In this document: positions 36,951 through 49,709 of the stretch, in pieces | Position numbering within the stretch: position 1 is the first letter of the stretch | Layout: every line of letters begins with the position of its first letter | Source: Henckelia pumila | Lineage: Eukaryota > Streptophyta > Magnoliopsida > Lamiales > Gesneriaceae | DNA: 64,000 nucleotides | Assembly: GCF_033568475.1 (NCBI RefSeq) | Contig: NW_027331831.1 | Coordinates: 13,020,001 to 13,084,000, forward strand | Direction of reading: 5' to 3' | Made by a program: the position numbers and the translations under genes | The notes under the pieces: model-generated | Seen by the model: only the letters and a program-made list of their open reading frames with translations | The model's database searches: none | Told to the model about the DNA's origin: nothing

Positions 36951-37114
36951 TTTTTGCCTTTAAGCTTACCACTCATATGTGGGTATTAAAGACAAGGTAC
37001 TTATAGGAATCATTGATAAACTAAATTTTAAATTGTCCAGAGAATTTTTTCAGATTTATTAACTTCTTAATTACAATGAACATAATGTGATTCATTTAAA
37101 AGGGTATTTATTAA

Positions 37115-37358
37115 GACATTGTTTGGTTTGATGTATTATTAATCTGTGTATAACTTATCCCAATCAATTTCGCCTAATTTTCGTCATATTATTTATCTAT
37201 TTATTAATTAATAATTTTACATCAATTAAATCAAATAAATTATAATCTATCCATCAAATCAAATAATGTATTAACTATTTTTTTTTTATTTATTTTTAAT
37301 TTACATTATATTAATTATCTATGAATTACTTATCCTATCACTCAAACCAAACGGTGCC
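37115..37358. mobile_element. Tourist-like MITE, copy with TTA flanks
   Basis: 244 bp, ends GACATTGTTTGGTTTGA and TCAAACCAAACGGTGCC. TTA occurs immediately or one base outside on both sides, fitting a PIF/Harbinger MITE. Confidence 0.72.
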
Positions 37359-37630
37359 TTAAATTGTTAAAAGTAGAACAAACATAACGAACTGTAAATA
37401 AAACAAACGTACCAAACCGTATTTTTTTTTTTACTGAACATAACCGTAAATTTTGATAGTATTTGCTTCGGTTTAAATGGTTTCTTTTCTCGACTCATGT
37501 TATAGTTAATAGTTTTGCTGATTTCCATTTTTCATATTGATTTTCCCTTTCTAGATAGGAAAATTGTGAAAGCCAAGCAGAGTATTTTACATATATAGTA
37601 TATGCTAAAATAGCTAACAGCGGAACTTAA

Positions 37631-37980
37631 AGGTGCAAGCGAGTCAAATTATCCATGAGCGGACTCGATTGGAGCTTGGTTTGACCAATTTCAGGTCGAG
37701 TTCGAGTAACTCGATCCTTCACTCAAGTCCAGTAAGCTACTCAAGTAATTATATATTTTTATTTTTAAAAATAATACATAATAATATATATAATTTAAAA
37801 CATAAAATTATGTACTAACACTTTTGAGCTTTTCAAACTCGAATTTGTGTAACTCGATATTTTGTGTTGTATTTGAGCTTGAAATTTAATACTCAATCGA
37901 GTTTGAACTTACAAAATTAATATCGAGTCGAGCTTGAGTAGTATTATATTCAAGCTCGACTCTGACTCGAGTGCACACCA
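37631..37980. repeat. GTGCA..CGAGTCA inverted-end repeat with CTCGAG-rich arms
   Basis: Left end GGTGCAAGCGAGTCA and right end (in reverse) GGTGTGCACTCGAGTCA are inverted. Both arms carry GAGCTTGAG/CTCGAGTT words around an AT core. It resembles the 2586-3142 element in design, with a GGTG start and degenerate repeats inside both ends. Confidence 0.5.
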
Positions 37981-38853
37981 AAGATAACTAACCCTCCTCT
38001 ATTTTACGACGATAAAACTCGTTATCGCTCGATTTTTGTCTATCGATCCATTTCAAGTGATTTGCTAACACTTGGCTACATAAATTTTGTGTACATCAGA
38101 AGTTGCATCTGTCGAAATTTGTTTTTTTTCAAGTTGAAGCCCATCAAAAATAATATCCGATAAACTATGTTAGTAAGAAAGAATAAACGTGTGACGACGT
38201 TATCGATAAAATAAAATAAAAAAAAAAGTAGTTGAGAACCTGACCATACAAACTTAATCCATATTTTTACTTTCAAAATTGTTAGGCCAACAATATTCAA
38301 ATGACTATGTTTTGATTTAAAACATAAAATTCATATGTTGTTTGGAACTTTGGATAGACTGTCATATTGTTTTGGATGATATATTTTGCCTATCTTTTAT
38401 TTTATTCTAGAATTCTGACACTTATATTTTTCGAAATGTTAAACTTTAAAGACACTATTTTTTTGTGTTCATGTCAGACCTAAAAAATCTCAGAAGGAAC
38501 TTGTCATCCTCTACTCTTTGATAACGAGGCTATTTCCATGCAATCACATAGATAAGCGATATCTTAATTTTGTTTTGTCCTTGTGTTCCAAGTGGATTTG
38601 TCCGAATCCCATGTAGACGTCATCGCGAAACAAGCTTATTTAAGATAGGAACGAACCGAGACAAATTTAATTTTGAGGTAAAGAATTCTTTGGAGTTTCA
38701 CTTTTGTTGCACTCACCTAATTCAATTGGGGAATCAAGAGTTGATGATATACAATTGCAATTAAAATTAGGATCATAATAGTCATTTTGTTAATTGCGCA
38801 ATTAATTGTTAATTGCCATTAATAATTGTGCAATTATTAATATCCTATGCTAA
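37981..38853. other. Intergenic, no gene seen
   Basis: AT-rich, no supported coding region. It is the 3' flank of the FAS1-domain gene. Confidence 0.5.
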
Positions 38854-39561
38854 TTAAACTCTACAAACCAGCAATGTTCCCACCATCAACATGAGCAATG
38901 TCATTAACAAATCAAACGAATTTCCAACATTGCATGCCTTGGAAGAACTAGATGTAGGAGCAGACGGTGGTTGTGCGTCTACCACCACGACTGGAAATGG
39001 CGGTGGAGGGGCCGACACTGACACCACCGGATGGCCCGTGCTATTCGGGCAAGAGAGTAACGGCTGCGTATTCGACGGAGGGGGTAGCGAAGTAGGTTGC
39101 GCCACTCCATCTACACCATGGCATCTTATTGAAGACCCTTTGGTGCATACGTTAGGACTAATGATTCTCACATTGTTGAGATAAAACCTCTCCCTCCCGT
39201 CGTTGTTAACCTTGAAAACAAAACCGGGCCTCGACGTTGGGATCATGGATCCCGTTGGGAAATGCTCGAGGTGCTCAAAAAGCAGAGGCGACGGGATGGA
39301 TTGACGGAGCAACAGATCAACAAGGGATGTTTCAGGTATATTGGTTCTGGACAAGATCCGATCGTTAGGCACGAAGAAAGTAATATTGGACTGAAATAGG
39401 TCAGAAGGGGCCATGTTCATGAGGGTGACAAACGTGAAGTAGTTGGCTTTCTGCATCTCTTCCATTGCTACAACAATATCTTGGTTTCTTGAAGGAAAAT
39501 CTGTTGCAGCTGCTGATATAGACGAGATTGATAACAGTATAACTTGAACAAGCAGCATCAT
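38854..39561 (-). CDS. Fasciclin (FAS1)-domain, arabinogalactan-like surface protein
   Basis: A single uninterrupted frame of 235 codons. Residues 1-19 form a hydrophobic signal peptide. About 25-140 form one FAS1 domain, with NYFTFVTLMNM, NITFFVPNDRIL and the helix around LLLRQSIPSPLLFEHLEHFPTG. A Pro/Ser-rich, AGP-like stretch (about 150-210) follows, and a hydrophobic tail (213-233) could be a GPI-anchor signal. Proteins of this type sit at the outer plasma membrane or wall and are linked to adhesion and wall assembly. It is shorter than classical fasciclin-like AGPs and has one FAS1 domain. It lies beside a GT47 and a TOL gene on the same strand, which matches my memory of the Arabidopsis At5g16920 neighbourhood. 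The start is the first ATG before the signal peptide. Confidence 0.82.
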   Translation of the reverse strand: MMLLVQVILLSISSISAAATDFPSRNQDIVVAMEEMQKANYFTFVTLMNMAPSDLFQSNITFFVPNDRILSRTNIPETSLVDLLLRQSIPSPLLFEHLEHFPTGSMIPTSRPGFVFKVNNDGRERFYLNNVRIISPNVCTKGSSIRCHGVDGVAQPTSLPPPSNTQPLLSCPNSTGHPVVSVSAPPPPFPVVVVDAQPPSAPTSSSSKACNVGNSFDLLMTLLMLMVGTLLVCRV

Positions 39562-40666
39562 AGCCAGAGTCGCCGATTCCGCTAAGAAACAGAGCGTTTC
39601 TATTTTCTTGGGATTGATAGATTATTGTTAGAGATTGGAGATTTGGTACATTTGGCTTTATTATAGATGATGATAATTATATTAAGAGATCACTAAAATT
39701 AGCTTGAACATGCATTGTTGCTGCCGTAACAACTTACTTGCAATGCTCATACCTCTTGCATGAACACAATACACAATAGGAGTTTCTGTTGGGAACCACC
39801 AAACCCAAAAGCCCTTTGTACACACACAACCACCAAACCTAAAGTCCCATTGCACACAACCAACACAACACATATAATTAAACTCACCTTCCTTCACATG
39901 TGGTGACAATGTGAAGTCTGCCAAACTGTCTAGGTAGCATTTATTAACCACGTTTTTCATGTTAGTTTAGATTGTTGTCGTTTTCCCAAGTTCAGAGAGG
40001 TCTGTCACCGTTTGAACCTTTAGCTGTCGCAATATAAACTAAATTTCTCCCTATTGCCAAGTTTTGTCGTAAAAATAAAAGGCCCTCAACTTACAAGGTG
40101 TACACCAAGGTCCAAGGCTCAAGATTCGTAGAGGCTCTGCCTTTGCATCTCGACACAAGGTAAGGCATAGTCTTTGAATGAAGCTCGGGCATTAACCATA
40201 AAGCCCAAGTCTCGGTGTGCTTTACGGTTCAAGGCCACTTTTAAACGCGTCTTGAATGTTAAAATAGGAAGTCAGCAACGAAATGTAAGATAATGAACAT
40301 CTAGTTTAGCCTATATGATAATGAAATTTATTTTAATGTTCTTTAATAATTCGCATAGTACATATAGCATATGTGATACCATTATTTACAGCACTTCAAT
40401 AAAGAGTGCAACCAGATTGCATCTATCTTGTGCTTGAGCGGTACAATGCTTACGAGCCTAGAGCACCTTGCACTTCTAATAAATGAAAGCGTTCTTTCAA
40501 ATCTGTCCAAAAAGAATGAGGTCTAATATCCTAATTCAAAAGTAACAAGTGAAAATGACACAAGGGTGACAAACAATAACACAAAACAAGAAGCTAGTAT
40601 CAGGGATAAGCAAAAGGCGAAAAGGAAAAAAGAATTAGAGATTTCAGGAAGTATCTGTAATGGCAA
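39562..40666. other. Intergenic between the FAS1 and GT47 genes
   Basis: Upstream region of the FAS1 gene and 3' flank of the GT47 gene. No ORF is supported. 40080-40260 reads like decayed repeat sequence. Confidence 0.45.
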
Positions 40667-43600
40667 CTAGGAGAAAGGGATCGTGCTGCTAGTAATATTG
40701 GGATGCCTGCAGTCACAAGTACATAGGCTTCTAGATCCTTTCACTACACGCTGGGATCTTCGCACGTGAAGCTTGATGTTTAGCAACTTACCGGCAATCT
40801 GTAGAAAAGGATAATATCTTAGACGAACGATACACTTCAAGTGAGTGAGCCTAAAAACTGCTACAAATTCACTCAATGTGGACACATTTTCAGAAAAGAT
40901 GATTAAACATTTGGAGTCACTGTTCTTTTTTGTTCAACATTTGCACAGCTTCAGCAGCAAGACCATGTTTTTCTATTTCATTATCCTAATTTTTTCAACA
41001 GGTACTGAAATTGCACAGATCAAAAACAACATATACGCAAACTGGTGATATATTTATGGAAATCAATGACAGAGTGACAAACCATTCTCCAAACCAAGTC
41101 TTCCGGACCCATTGGCAGTGCCGGATGGGCGTATAAAAAATGCTTCGAGTACTGAAACAAGTGAAAAATAATCAGTGTCATCATTTTTGAAACCAACGAA
41201 ATCTAAAAATTTTCAGCGAAAAATAATCAGTGTCATCATTTTTTAAACCAACGAAATCTAAAAATCTAATCTCTAGAAAAATATTTGTACAATTATTAAG
41301 GTTGATTCTTTATATAAAGGGCAATCAGGTTGAGATTACACAAAGTCGAAATAAGAATCACAGACAGCATGCGATCATGAAATGCACATGCACATACCTT
41401 GGCTAGATTTATTTGCATCTCTGTAATTTGTGTTGAAGGAATGCTTCTTAAAAATGATAAGAGCCATCCAGGCTGCATCACATCGCTAGAATCGACGAAT
41501 ACGGCTATCTGTCACAGAAACATCAACTTCACTAATCAAGCAAAAACTAATAACTGTATTTTATCACTGATCAGAATATCACATGGTTCATACGGTTTAT
41601 CCCCATGGAATTAACTTTACATCTTACAAAACTCCCCATAAACAACTTTGTCAAATTACCTAGTGAGTGCATAAAATGTGTTGAAAACGAATGCCAACTC
41701 AGGTCTATACATTGATACCAAGACGTATACGTGAGAGAGTAGATAACTTGTACAGTCAGACCTCCATAAAAAAGGTATATACCTTGCGATAGTCAAGAAT
41801 TCCTTCAAAGGGAAGCTCCAGTTCATCACTAACAATAACAGGGATGCACCCACTGACAATTGCATCAAACAACCTAGCAGATGAAGGAGTGTCACCTGCT
41901 GGATTAAGGCAAAAGGTAGACCTGGTCGATAGAAAGAAATGCATACATCAGATGATTCAGTTTTGCAGGCTTAATGACTAAGCAAATGTATCACTGCAAC
42001 TGAATTATACTTCTGCATGCCAATCTGAGCTGCAGCTTTTCCTCCCTCTCCTGCAGTACCCTCCTCTATGATCACGTCATTAGCGCCAGTGAGTTCTGTT
42101 ACAAGTTTAGCGCGAATTTTCCCACCCTGGAATCAAAATAAGAAACAACACATTAATTCAACGCAATATTCCTTGCTAAACCCCTCATGTCGGTCTCCAG
42201 TCTCCCCATCAAAAATGCCTATATACTTTGCCGAACGGCTTCCAACATGAAGACCCAGACAACTCAAAAAAGTCACTAGTGTGGATGTAAAGCAGAGCTC
42301 ACAGCATTTCTTTTCAGCCTCCCACGGAAAAACAGAAGTGTTGTTCTCTTTGCATCTGACAAACATTTTGAATCACACACATCAACATTGGGAACATATG
42401 GAAGTATCACGTCTTTCTCAAGGTAAACTTGTCCTGGTTTATACCTGCAATGCCAGAAACAGTCACACAAACGCACCCACAAATCTACATAACATATTTG
42501 GGACAATGCTAAGCTTCAGGCAGATTATCACCAATTTCCTGTTGAATCCATGTCAGGAAGGAGCCAGATTGCATTCTTCATAAACTTTCGAACAGATTTA
42601 AATGACCAGGGATGATGAACTGGAAGGATGTGATCTCTACCCTCAGATCTCTTCCAAGCTGGTTGTTCTGTTACCCACTTCAGAGCTTCCTACATGGACA
42701 GATAGACTATTTAAATTTCTAGACGATATCACAACTGCTATACGTTCATAAATTATTCTGATAATGTTCTTGATCTGTAACCTGAGAGCTAAAACATGAA
42801 GTGCATGGAAAAGGAAAAAATTGTTCCTTAGACCCCTTAACCCATTTCACATCCACGTTATTACAAAGACATTTCCAACTGTTAGATTCAAGATACATAC
42901 AATAAAAAGCATTGTAGTTAAGAAAAAGTTCTGGCACTTGGTGAACAAACTTTTTGTCATTATCGCATGCAACAACTGCTGAAAATTTTGGTCATCCAGA
43001 ATGTCATAACTTTCTTCCACAGAGCTTAAGGCATATGGTGGCCTCAACTTAAGAAGCCAGAGCAAGCAGCATTATTGACATCACCCATTCGCAGGGGAGT
43101 TAACAAAAAACAAACGTATCACAACACGATGACACAAATGAGCTCCTCAGTTTCATCCTAGAGATGAATCTCACTATAGAAAGCTTTTTTTATAGTTCAT
43201 GATCAATGACAGGTATGAACCAATGAAAACACATGAAATAACGAAACATCAAAAGAGCTCTAGCATGATCCATGTCCATGCAAATCTAACAAAAATGTAA
43301 AGAACGAGACATTTGGAAACTTGTTGCGTGATTTTCGCCAAAATTTGCACTTATCAGAAACACACTCACACCCTGTAAAGTGCTTTGCACTGTTGCTTCT
43401 CAAGCAAGAAAAAGCTAATCGTCGTGAAAAACGGAATGTAGAACAAGTCAGCCTCCTCCTGTTTATGAACTCTCACGACATTCTTCAATAACCTTTCCGA
43501 CTCCGGTGCTATCAAATCCGCCCACAGCCAGTAATCAACAGAATGCTACGATGACAAAAAAATAAAAATCAAATAAAAAAAACACACTCACACAGCATAC

Positions 43601-44260
43601 AGCAAACCAGAGAGAACCAAAAATACTCATCGCACGTTTGGAGCTATAGATCGGAAATTAAACTAATAAAGATCTAATTTTATTTAACCGTTAATGTTTC
43701 TTACACACATTCCAAGCTTTTCGCAGCTATATAAAATGACGTGCACTCACTTGCTCGATCAATCGATGGACGGGGCTTCCATTAGAAGTGAGCGTAGTAG
43801 TGTCTTTGTAAGTACTTTGAAACAAGCGGAGTAAATCGTAGGTGAATTTCGAGGGCATATCGTAGACGTAAACCTTGAGAGGTGGAGACAACGGATAGAA
43901 CCGATTTTCACCTCCATATAGCCTTTTTTCCTCGTTAAGCGCAACCAAATCATCAAAAATCTTGAGTTGCTGTTCTGTGACATTGCCACTGACAGTGTCA
44001 TCGGGAGGCGTAGAGGATTTCGAGTTATCCAGGAACTTTTGAAGTGAGGAAACGAATGAATAGTCGGCGATAGGGTTTGGAGCGACGTAGAGTGTATCGT
44101 GTGAGACAGTGGATGATGGGGAGGACAAGGAGGTGAAGATGTAGAAGAGGAGGGAGAGAAGAAGCAGAGAGATCGAGAAGTAGAGAAATGGAGATCGACG
44201 GGATTTGACTCCGCCGGAGGAAGAGGCGGAGGTGGAGGCGGAGTGGTGTCTGCCGGCCAT
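40667..44260 (-). CDS. GT47 exostosin-family glycosyltransferase, nine exons, 516 aa
   Basis: Exons by GT-AG sites and phase: 43751-44260, 43372-43545, 42532-42689, 42303-42444, 42011-42126, 41783-41921, 41398-41508, 41083-41151 and 40667-40798. Together they make 1551 bases with no stop until TAG at 40667. A short cytosolic tail and one membrane anchor (about residues 25-45) give a type II Golgi protein. The exostosin domain starts near residue 125 ([18 protein letters not shown]) and holds [44 protein letters not shown] and [19 protein letters not shown]. The last is the conserved acidic substrate-site region of the family. GT47 enzymes add sugars to wall polysaccharides; the exact donor and acceptor are unknown here. 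The closest relative I recall is Arabidopsis At5g16890, next to TOL1, as in this window. Confidence 0.92.
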
Positions 44261-46212
44261 TTCCCGGTGGCTGAATCAATGGGACACCGCCGTTTCGAAC
44301 ATTATGATTATATTATGATTGGCTTTTTTCAACTTTCCCGTAGTAAAATAAAATTGAGGTTACTGTTATTGATCATTTTATGATTATTATTGAAAACTGG
44401 ATTACTTTAAAGTTTTTTTTTTTTTAGTAAAACTTGTAATATCTTACTGTACATTATTATTATATTATATTATTAAAATAGAGACCCTAAACTTTCAATT
44501 AATCGATGAAACTTGATTTGAAATTATTATTATCTCATAACTTAATTTTTAATAAATCCAAAATTATTGGGCAACAGAATAATCATTTATTCGGTTTTTT
44601 TTAGCCATTAAAAGCTCATTTTATGCCTTTTGATATTATTTTATTTTAAAAAATGACACTCAATTTATAAGATATATATATTTTTTTGTGAATATTTGTT
44701 TAGAAAAACGTTATATTTTTATTATTTTTTAATTTTACAATTTATGATTTATTTTCTTCGTTAAAAAAACGAAATATACGAGCATGCAATGCAGGTAACG
44801 AAATACTAGTTATTAAAGAAGCATAAGACCTTGTGTTAGAAGCTTCACTAACCAATTAGGAAAATCCTATAATTTCCACAAAAAACAAAAAGAAAAAAGA
44901 ATTATTCGCATGTCTCTCGTTATAAATTTAACTATATTTTGTTCGAGTAAAATGGAATTGCAATTGAAATTAGAGTAAGTTGTGACAAGGCGTCACAACC
45001 AGAGACGATTCAGTTGGGTCGATAATGCATAGGTGATTGCATTTGTATACGGTTCTAAATGTTTCATATATGTTCTCCATTTGATCTATGTCGTTAGATA
45101 CACATTAAAAAAAAAAAAACCAAAAACCAACATCTTCATCTCGTCAAATTATAACCGAACCCAAATTGAAAATTTTCTTCTTCAAGTTTGTCCCAAATCC
45201 AAACCCTACTATACAGAAAAACAAAATTGAAGAGCACAAAATCAGTAGGATAGCAACTTGAAAAACATCAACCTCTTTGGAATGAGTTGATATATAATGT
45301 TTGCAGATCGTAACAGACCTCGGTTTTTGTTCTTGGCTGGTGGCTTTTGAGATTTTTCCTTCTACACGGATCAGTGATTTACAAACGACGCTCTCTTCGT
45401 CCGATAAAAAATTATTTTCACCTCCCTTAATTGAATTTTTTGGCTCCGTCCCTACACAACAGGTCGACTCAGCTCATACTCAAAGTAAAAATCAATATTT
45501 TTGACAAAGAAATAATATTTTTTTATGGATCGAGTCGATTAAGAGATTTGTTTTACAAAACAATGTCATACGAATTTTTTTGTTAAAATTATTATTTAAA
45601 CTAACCCCAAGATATTATATGCATTATACAAATAATAAATATTCTAACGTAATATTATAAACTCTCGTAATAAAATATAAATAGGATGTATCAACATTCT
45701 ACTTGTGATCTAAAAATTTAGTACTATTATTCATTTTATAACTTTTCACAAGGATATAAATACATGTTGCCCTTACATTTCATCAAGTTTTTGAATTAAA
45801 TTTTTTTGCAATTTGGTAGAAAAAAATTAAATTACTGATCTTTGATACTGTAGTTGTTTCAATTCTTGTATATTATAAAATTTTTAAGTTATGTATGTGC
45901 CTTGATTAAACAAACCTTTCATAAAAAAACTCAATTTCATTTGTTTTGAATCAAGTGAGATTTTAAATTTGTAAATCCCCGCCATTTGTAAATTGTAATG
46001 AATTCAACAGTATGAGAATAATCTTAACCCAAAGGCCGCGAACACTCCACTACGAAATCCAATTCCAAACTTGATTCATTCACAAATGTAAAAATTGAAT
46101 CCAAATTTCATAAAATTAAAAAATCATATTCTGTTGTTTCCCTTCGCTATGTTCCAAGAATCGAAACGAAAGAAGGGAGCACTTCTAAATATCAACCATG
46201 TACTCGTTGCAA
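44261..46212. other. Intergenic, includes a weak Helitron-like end
   Basis: Shared promoter and terminator space between the GT47 and TOL genes, AT-rich with no supported ORF. At 44775-44810 the sequence GCATGCAATGC, then 14 bases, then CTAG and T, resembles the Helitron-like ends at 1466 and 57473 but with a weak hairpin. Confidence 0.4.
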
Positions 46213-48358
46213 TCAAAAAGAAATGAGATCATCTTCGGATGGATGCTGTTTCTTCCTGTCCTGTGTTTGTACCGATGTACCACCATTTTTCTTACCAAAA
46301 ATCATCTCATCAAGATCGTCCAGCATCTCGTCATTGTTCCGTTCTTGATGGTTTCCACGTGGAGTACCAGATGGTTTCCTGATAAGAGTTTCTTTCCCTC
46401 CAAGTGGAGAGTCATCAGGCTCGACAGCGACTGGAATCATAGCAGGCTCGGGTTCCTGTGCCACCGCTAATGGTTTTTTCATGTCTTCGTACTTGGATAG
46501 AACCTTTTGAATCTCATCATTCACGTTCAGTGCTTCAAACAGCAAGGCCTCATTCTCTCCAGCTGTCTCGATGATTCTTTGAACAGTGTACTGGGATTCA
46601 TGACATTGTTGTAATAGCATGATGGTCAGGTCATCCTGCAATCCAAGTTGAATGTAAAATCAAACTAAGAAAAAGAAGACAACAGTAGCTGATTCAGTTC
46701 CTCTCCTATCGACCATAAAATTGCTACCAAATAACCAATCTAGAATACACAAACCAAGCTTTACCTTTAAAGCAATAACAAATGAACATGTTCTTACCCC
46801 ATTGTCACAAATCAACAGTATGTATACAAAAGAAAGCAATAATGGAGTATAAAGAGTTTCTTACACGGCTAAATTTAAAAGTTTGATGTCAGTCATAACT
46901 CAGTAACAGTACCTGCAGAGCATCTTGCTGTGGAGAAGAAGACAATACAGTGCCGAGAAGCTCTAAACTGTTTCGAGCCACATCAAATGCCTCCTTAGTT
47001 TGTTCTGCTGAAAAGCTTTGAGCTGGAATATTCTGATGGAGATGTTGTGCAAGACTAACATTTGACTCTGAGGTTGTCACGGATCTTGGAGGAGTAAATA
47101 TAGGAGCCAGACTCTCATCATCACGGCCAGGAAATCGTATCCCTCTAGATTTCAAACTCTGAGTTGGAAGGAAGATTAGTCTTAGACAAAATAGAAGTAC
47201 ACACCACACAGTCTCTTCTCTTATGCACAAGTGATGCCGAGACAAAGCATGTTATGGCTTGCTTTCACATGAATTTGTAAGTTCACTACACAAATGGCTA
47301 AAGAAAGTGTCCAACAACTATATTGGTCCAAAACACAACTTCGTCGACCATCCTTCCAAGAATTGTTCCAGTTGCCTATAGTTCTATAAGAAATCAGTGT
47401 ACTACTATCTATTACTACTCCATCAATTACAATTCAAAAGAATTTTATCATAGCGACCATCCATTGATACGCGATTAACAACTCAAAAACCTTATATATA
47501 GCAAAATGAACAGGTAAAAGAATTCATATAACAACAATCCGGATAGTAATGGGACAGTAAGGAAAAATTACTTGAGGAAAATGAATATCTAGTTAAGTTG
47601 CAAATATTCATCCCACAAGAATCTCAAATCATGGACATGAAATATCAAGCTTGAGATGTAGTTCTATTTTAATAAATTTTAGGTAGAAAGTGATTATAAA
47701 AACAAAAGTAACCAACAATATATTTTTTAAGAGAACATTTTCTTAAAAAAACCATTAGTTTACTAAGTTGGCTTCTCCAACTCAACGCACTCTTGAACTG
47801 CAAATGTACCTTGTAGGTCTCTTCATAAACAGGCAAATAACGCAACTCGTTTGAAGATTCGCCCCATGATTCTATCAGCAGAAGAGCCTTATTCCTGTTG
47901 TTGACCACAGTTTGGGGGTCATCAACCAGCTTCACCATCTCATCCAGCACCCTCTCGGAGGCAACCTCTGAGAATGCCTTTTCACAATTCTTCACAACAG
48001 TTTCAAGCAACACCAGAGCTAAAAACTGAACCCTAGGGCTATTAAACAAGATTCTTTTCTTTATTCCCCTTATCAATTCAGTGCTACTGATCCTCTCGTG
48101 GTTTATCATGTCACAGAGCTCAAGATTGGTGGCCCAATCAGGCCCGTCCAAAGTTTCAGCCGTGGCTTCCTCAACAAGCTTGTCTGCTTGGTTTGGTCCT
48201 TGGAATAACTCCTTCATCTTGAAACTCATCGAGCTCATACCGGCACTAATCTTCTGTCCCATCTCGTTTCCTCCAATCTTCAAGCGCTCGCCCAAGGCGC
48301 TGACTTTATCCATCAAATTGTCACTCATGCTTTCAACACACTCTCCAAAAATCCCCAA
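46213..48358 (-). CDS. TOL1: TOL (TOM1-like) VHS-GAT ubiquitin-cargo adaptor, three exons, 405 aa
   Basis: Exons 47810-48358, 46913-47158 and 46213-46635 join at GT-AG sites in phase 0 to 1218 bases. The VHS domain occupies about residues 55-180 (ATAETLDGPDWATNLELCDM, LALVLLETVVKNCEKAF, LIESWG). The GAT helices lie at about 215-320 (EQTKEAFDVARNSLELLG, LQQCHESQYTVQRIIE, LNVNDEIQKVLSKYEDM). An acidic, disordered tail ends DDLISF. TOL proteins bind ubiquitinated plasma-membrane proteins and hand them to the ESCRT machinery for vacuolar degradation, a role like ESCRT-0. The length is close to that of Arabidopsis TOL1 (At5g16880), and the GT47 neighbour matches too. AGAGAG/GTAGGT near 48843 suggests a non-coding first exon and 5' UTR intron. 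Confidence 0.92.
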
Positions 48359-48930
48359 CCAATCCCGAGTTCTTCAAGTGCTAATGATAAAAACAATACA
48401 GTCAAAGCCCAAAAACCCTGCTACGAATATGAACTGTTCCATTGATCTTATCAGCCGATCAAATTTGAATTCTACACTCATAATGACACACGAGAACAAA
48501 CGCATGACTCGTGCAGCCAGTTCGATTCAAATACCAACAAAATTATAGAAAAACTGCAACATAACTCGCAAAAGCGAACGAATTCAATTCACATAACATG
48601 CATTTCAATTCAAGCAATCAAATGGATATCTCAAATAAAAAAACACCAACAATATAAACGTAAACAAACGCACTGCAACCAATTGAAAAGGTCAATCCTA
48701 CCTGAACGAGTAATGGATCGATAACTTGGGAAAAAAGCAATTTATAACGAAATTAATATCACACCACAGACAATGAAATCCTGGAAATCATAATAATCGA
48801 CAAAGATAAAAGATTAAACAGCTTAAAACATGATTACCTACCTCTCTGCCTTAGAAGTGAAGTGATGAAGACAATTGCTGGAGAAGAAGACTCTTATTCC
48901 AAATGCGCGTCGTTTGGGGAGACTTTTGTA

Positions 48931-48986
<56 letters not shown>

Positions 48987-49709
48987 TATTTATTTATTTA
49001 TATAAAAAAATATTCGGGAGGGACTTCCAATGTTTGGTGCTGCTGACCAGACCCGGCCAAAGTTTATTTCTTTCGGTGGATTATGGATAGTGCGTGACCA
49101 AGTATGTAAACGAGTCCATTCGAAAATTATTTGATTTATGTTCGGATTTATCAAGTTTGAATTAAACTCGAACACATTCGAATATTTTTTCAAGCTGAAC
49201 TTGAGCTCAAATGATATTGTTCGATAAATATTTTTAATATAACGAGTATTTGTTTTCGATCAATAATTTGAAATTTAAATATTTCGAGCTGCTGAACTTA
49301 AACCCGAGCTCTAATTCGAATTGAACACAAACAAAAAAAAAAATCAGCTTTGAATCAAGCTGAATATATTTTAAGTAGAATTCAAGCATTAAATTTGTCA
49401 TCGTATTCAACTTGATTGGGGTTGTCTACATTCTACTATGATGTGACTATTTGATTATTTCTATAATTTATCAAAGTCCATTGATTTGAGTTGAATAAAA
49501 ATTAATTACTCCACAAATTAGGTACTTTGCAATAGGATGACCGGTAAATTATAAATTCATACCCAAACCTATTTTCATTTTACATTTTAATACTTAATTC
49601 ATTAAAACTTATTTTATACTCCTTAGAGAGAGAAAATTTTATTTAAAAATATCAATTCTACCCTTATCTATTAAAAATCCTAATAAATCACTAAAAAAAA
49701 AGTGAGATA
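48359..49709. other. TOL 5' region, (TA)n microsatellite and flank of the viral insert
   Basis: It holds the probable 5' UTR intron and promoter of the TOL gene (to about 48930), then a (TA)n run at 48936-48979 followed by (TTTA)n. 49080-49400 is a decayed CGAGT/TTCGAA-type repeat. The last 250 bases before the viral ORF are AT-rich host-like sequence. No gene seen. Confidence 0.5.

Larger units (their letters stand above)
35777..37195. repeat. 708-bp tandem duplication (module B plus module A)
   Basis: The block 35777-36484 (B, starting TTTACTCTATACCAAT, then A) is repeated from 36485. The junction TTTA (36485-36488) is shared by the start of B and by the interior of A, which shows the TTTA continuing as TTTATCTATT at 37192. 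The second A copy runs on to 37358. Confidence 0.88.

Noticed and set aside
38891..39184. Plus-strand ORF of 97 codons over the FAS1 gene
   Set aside because: It is antisense to the Pro/Ser-rich part of a well-supported gene.
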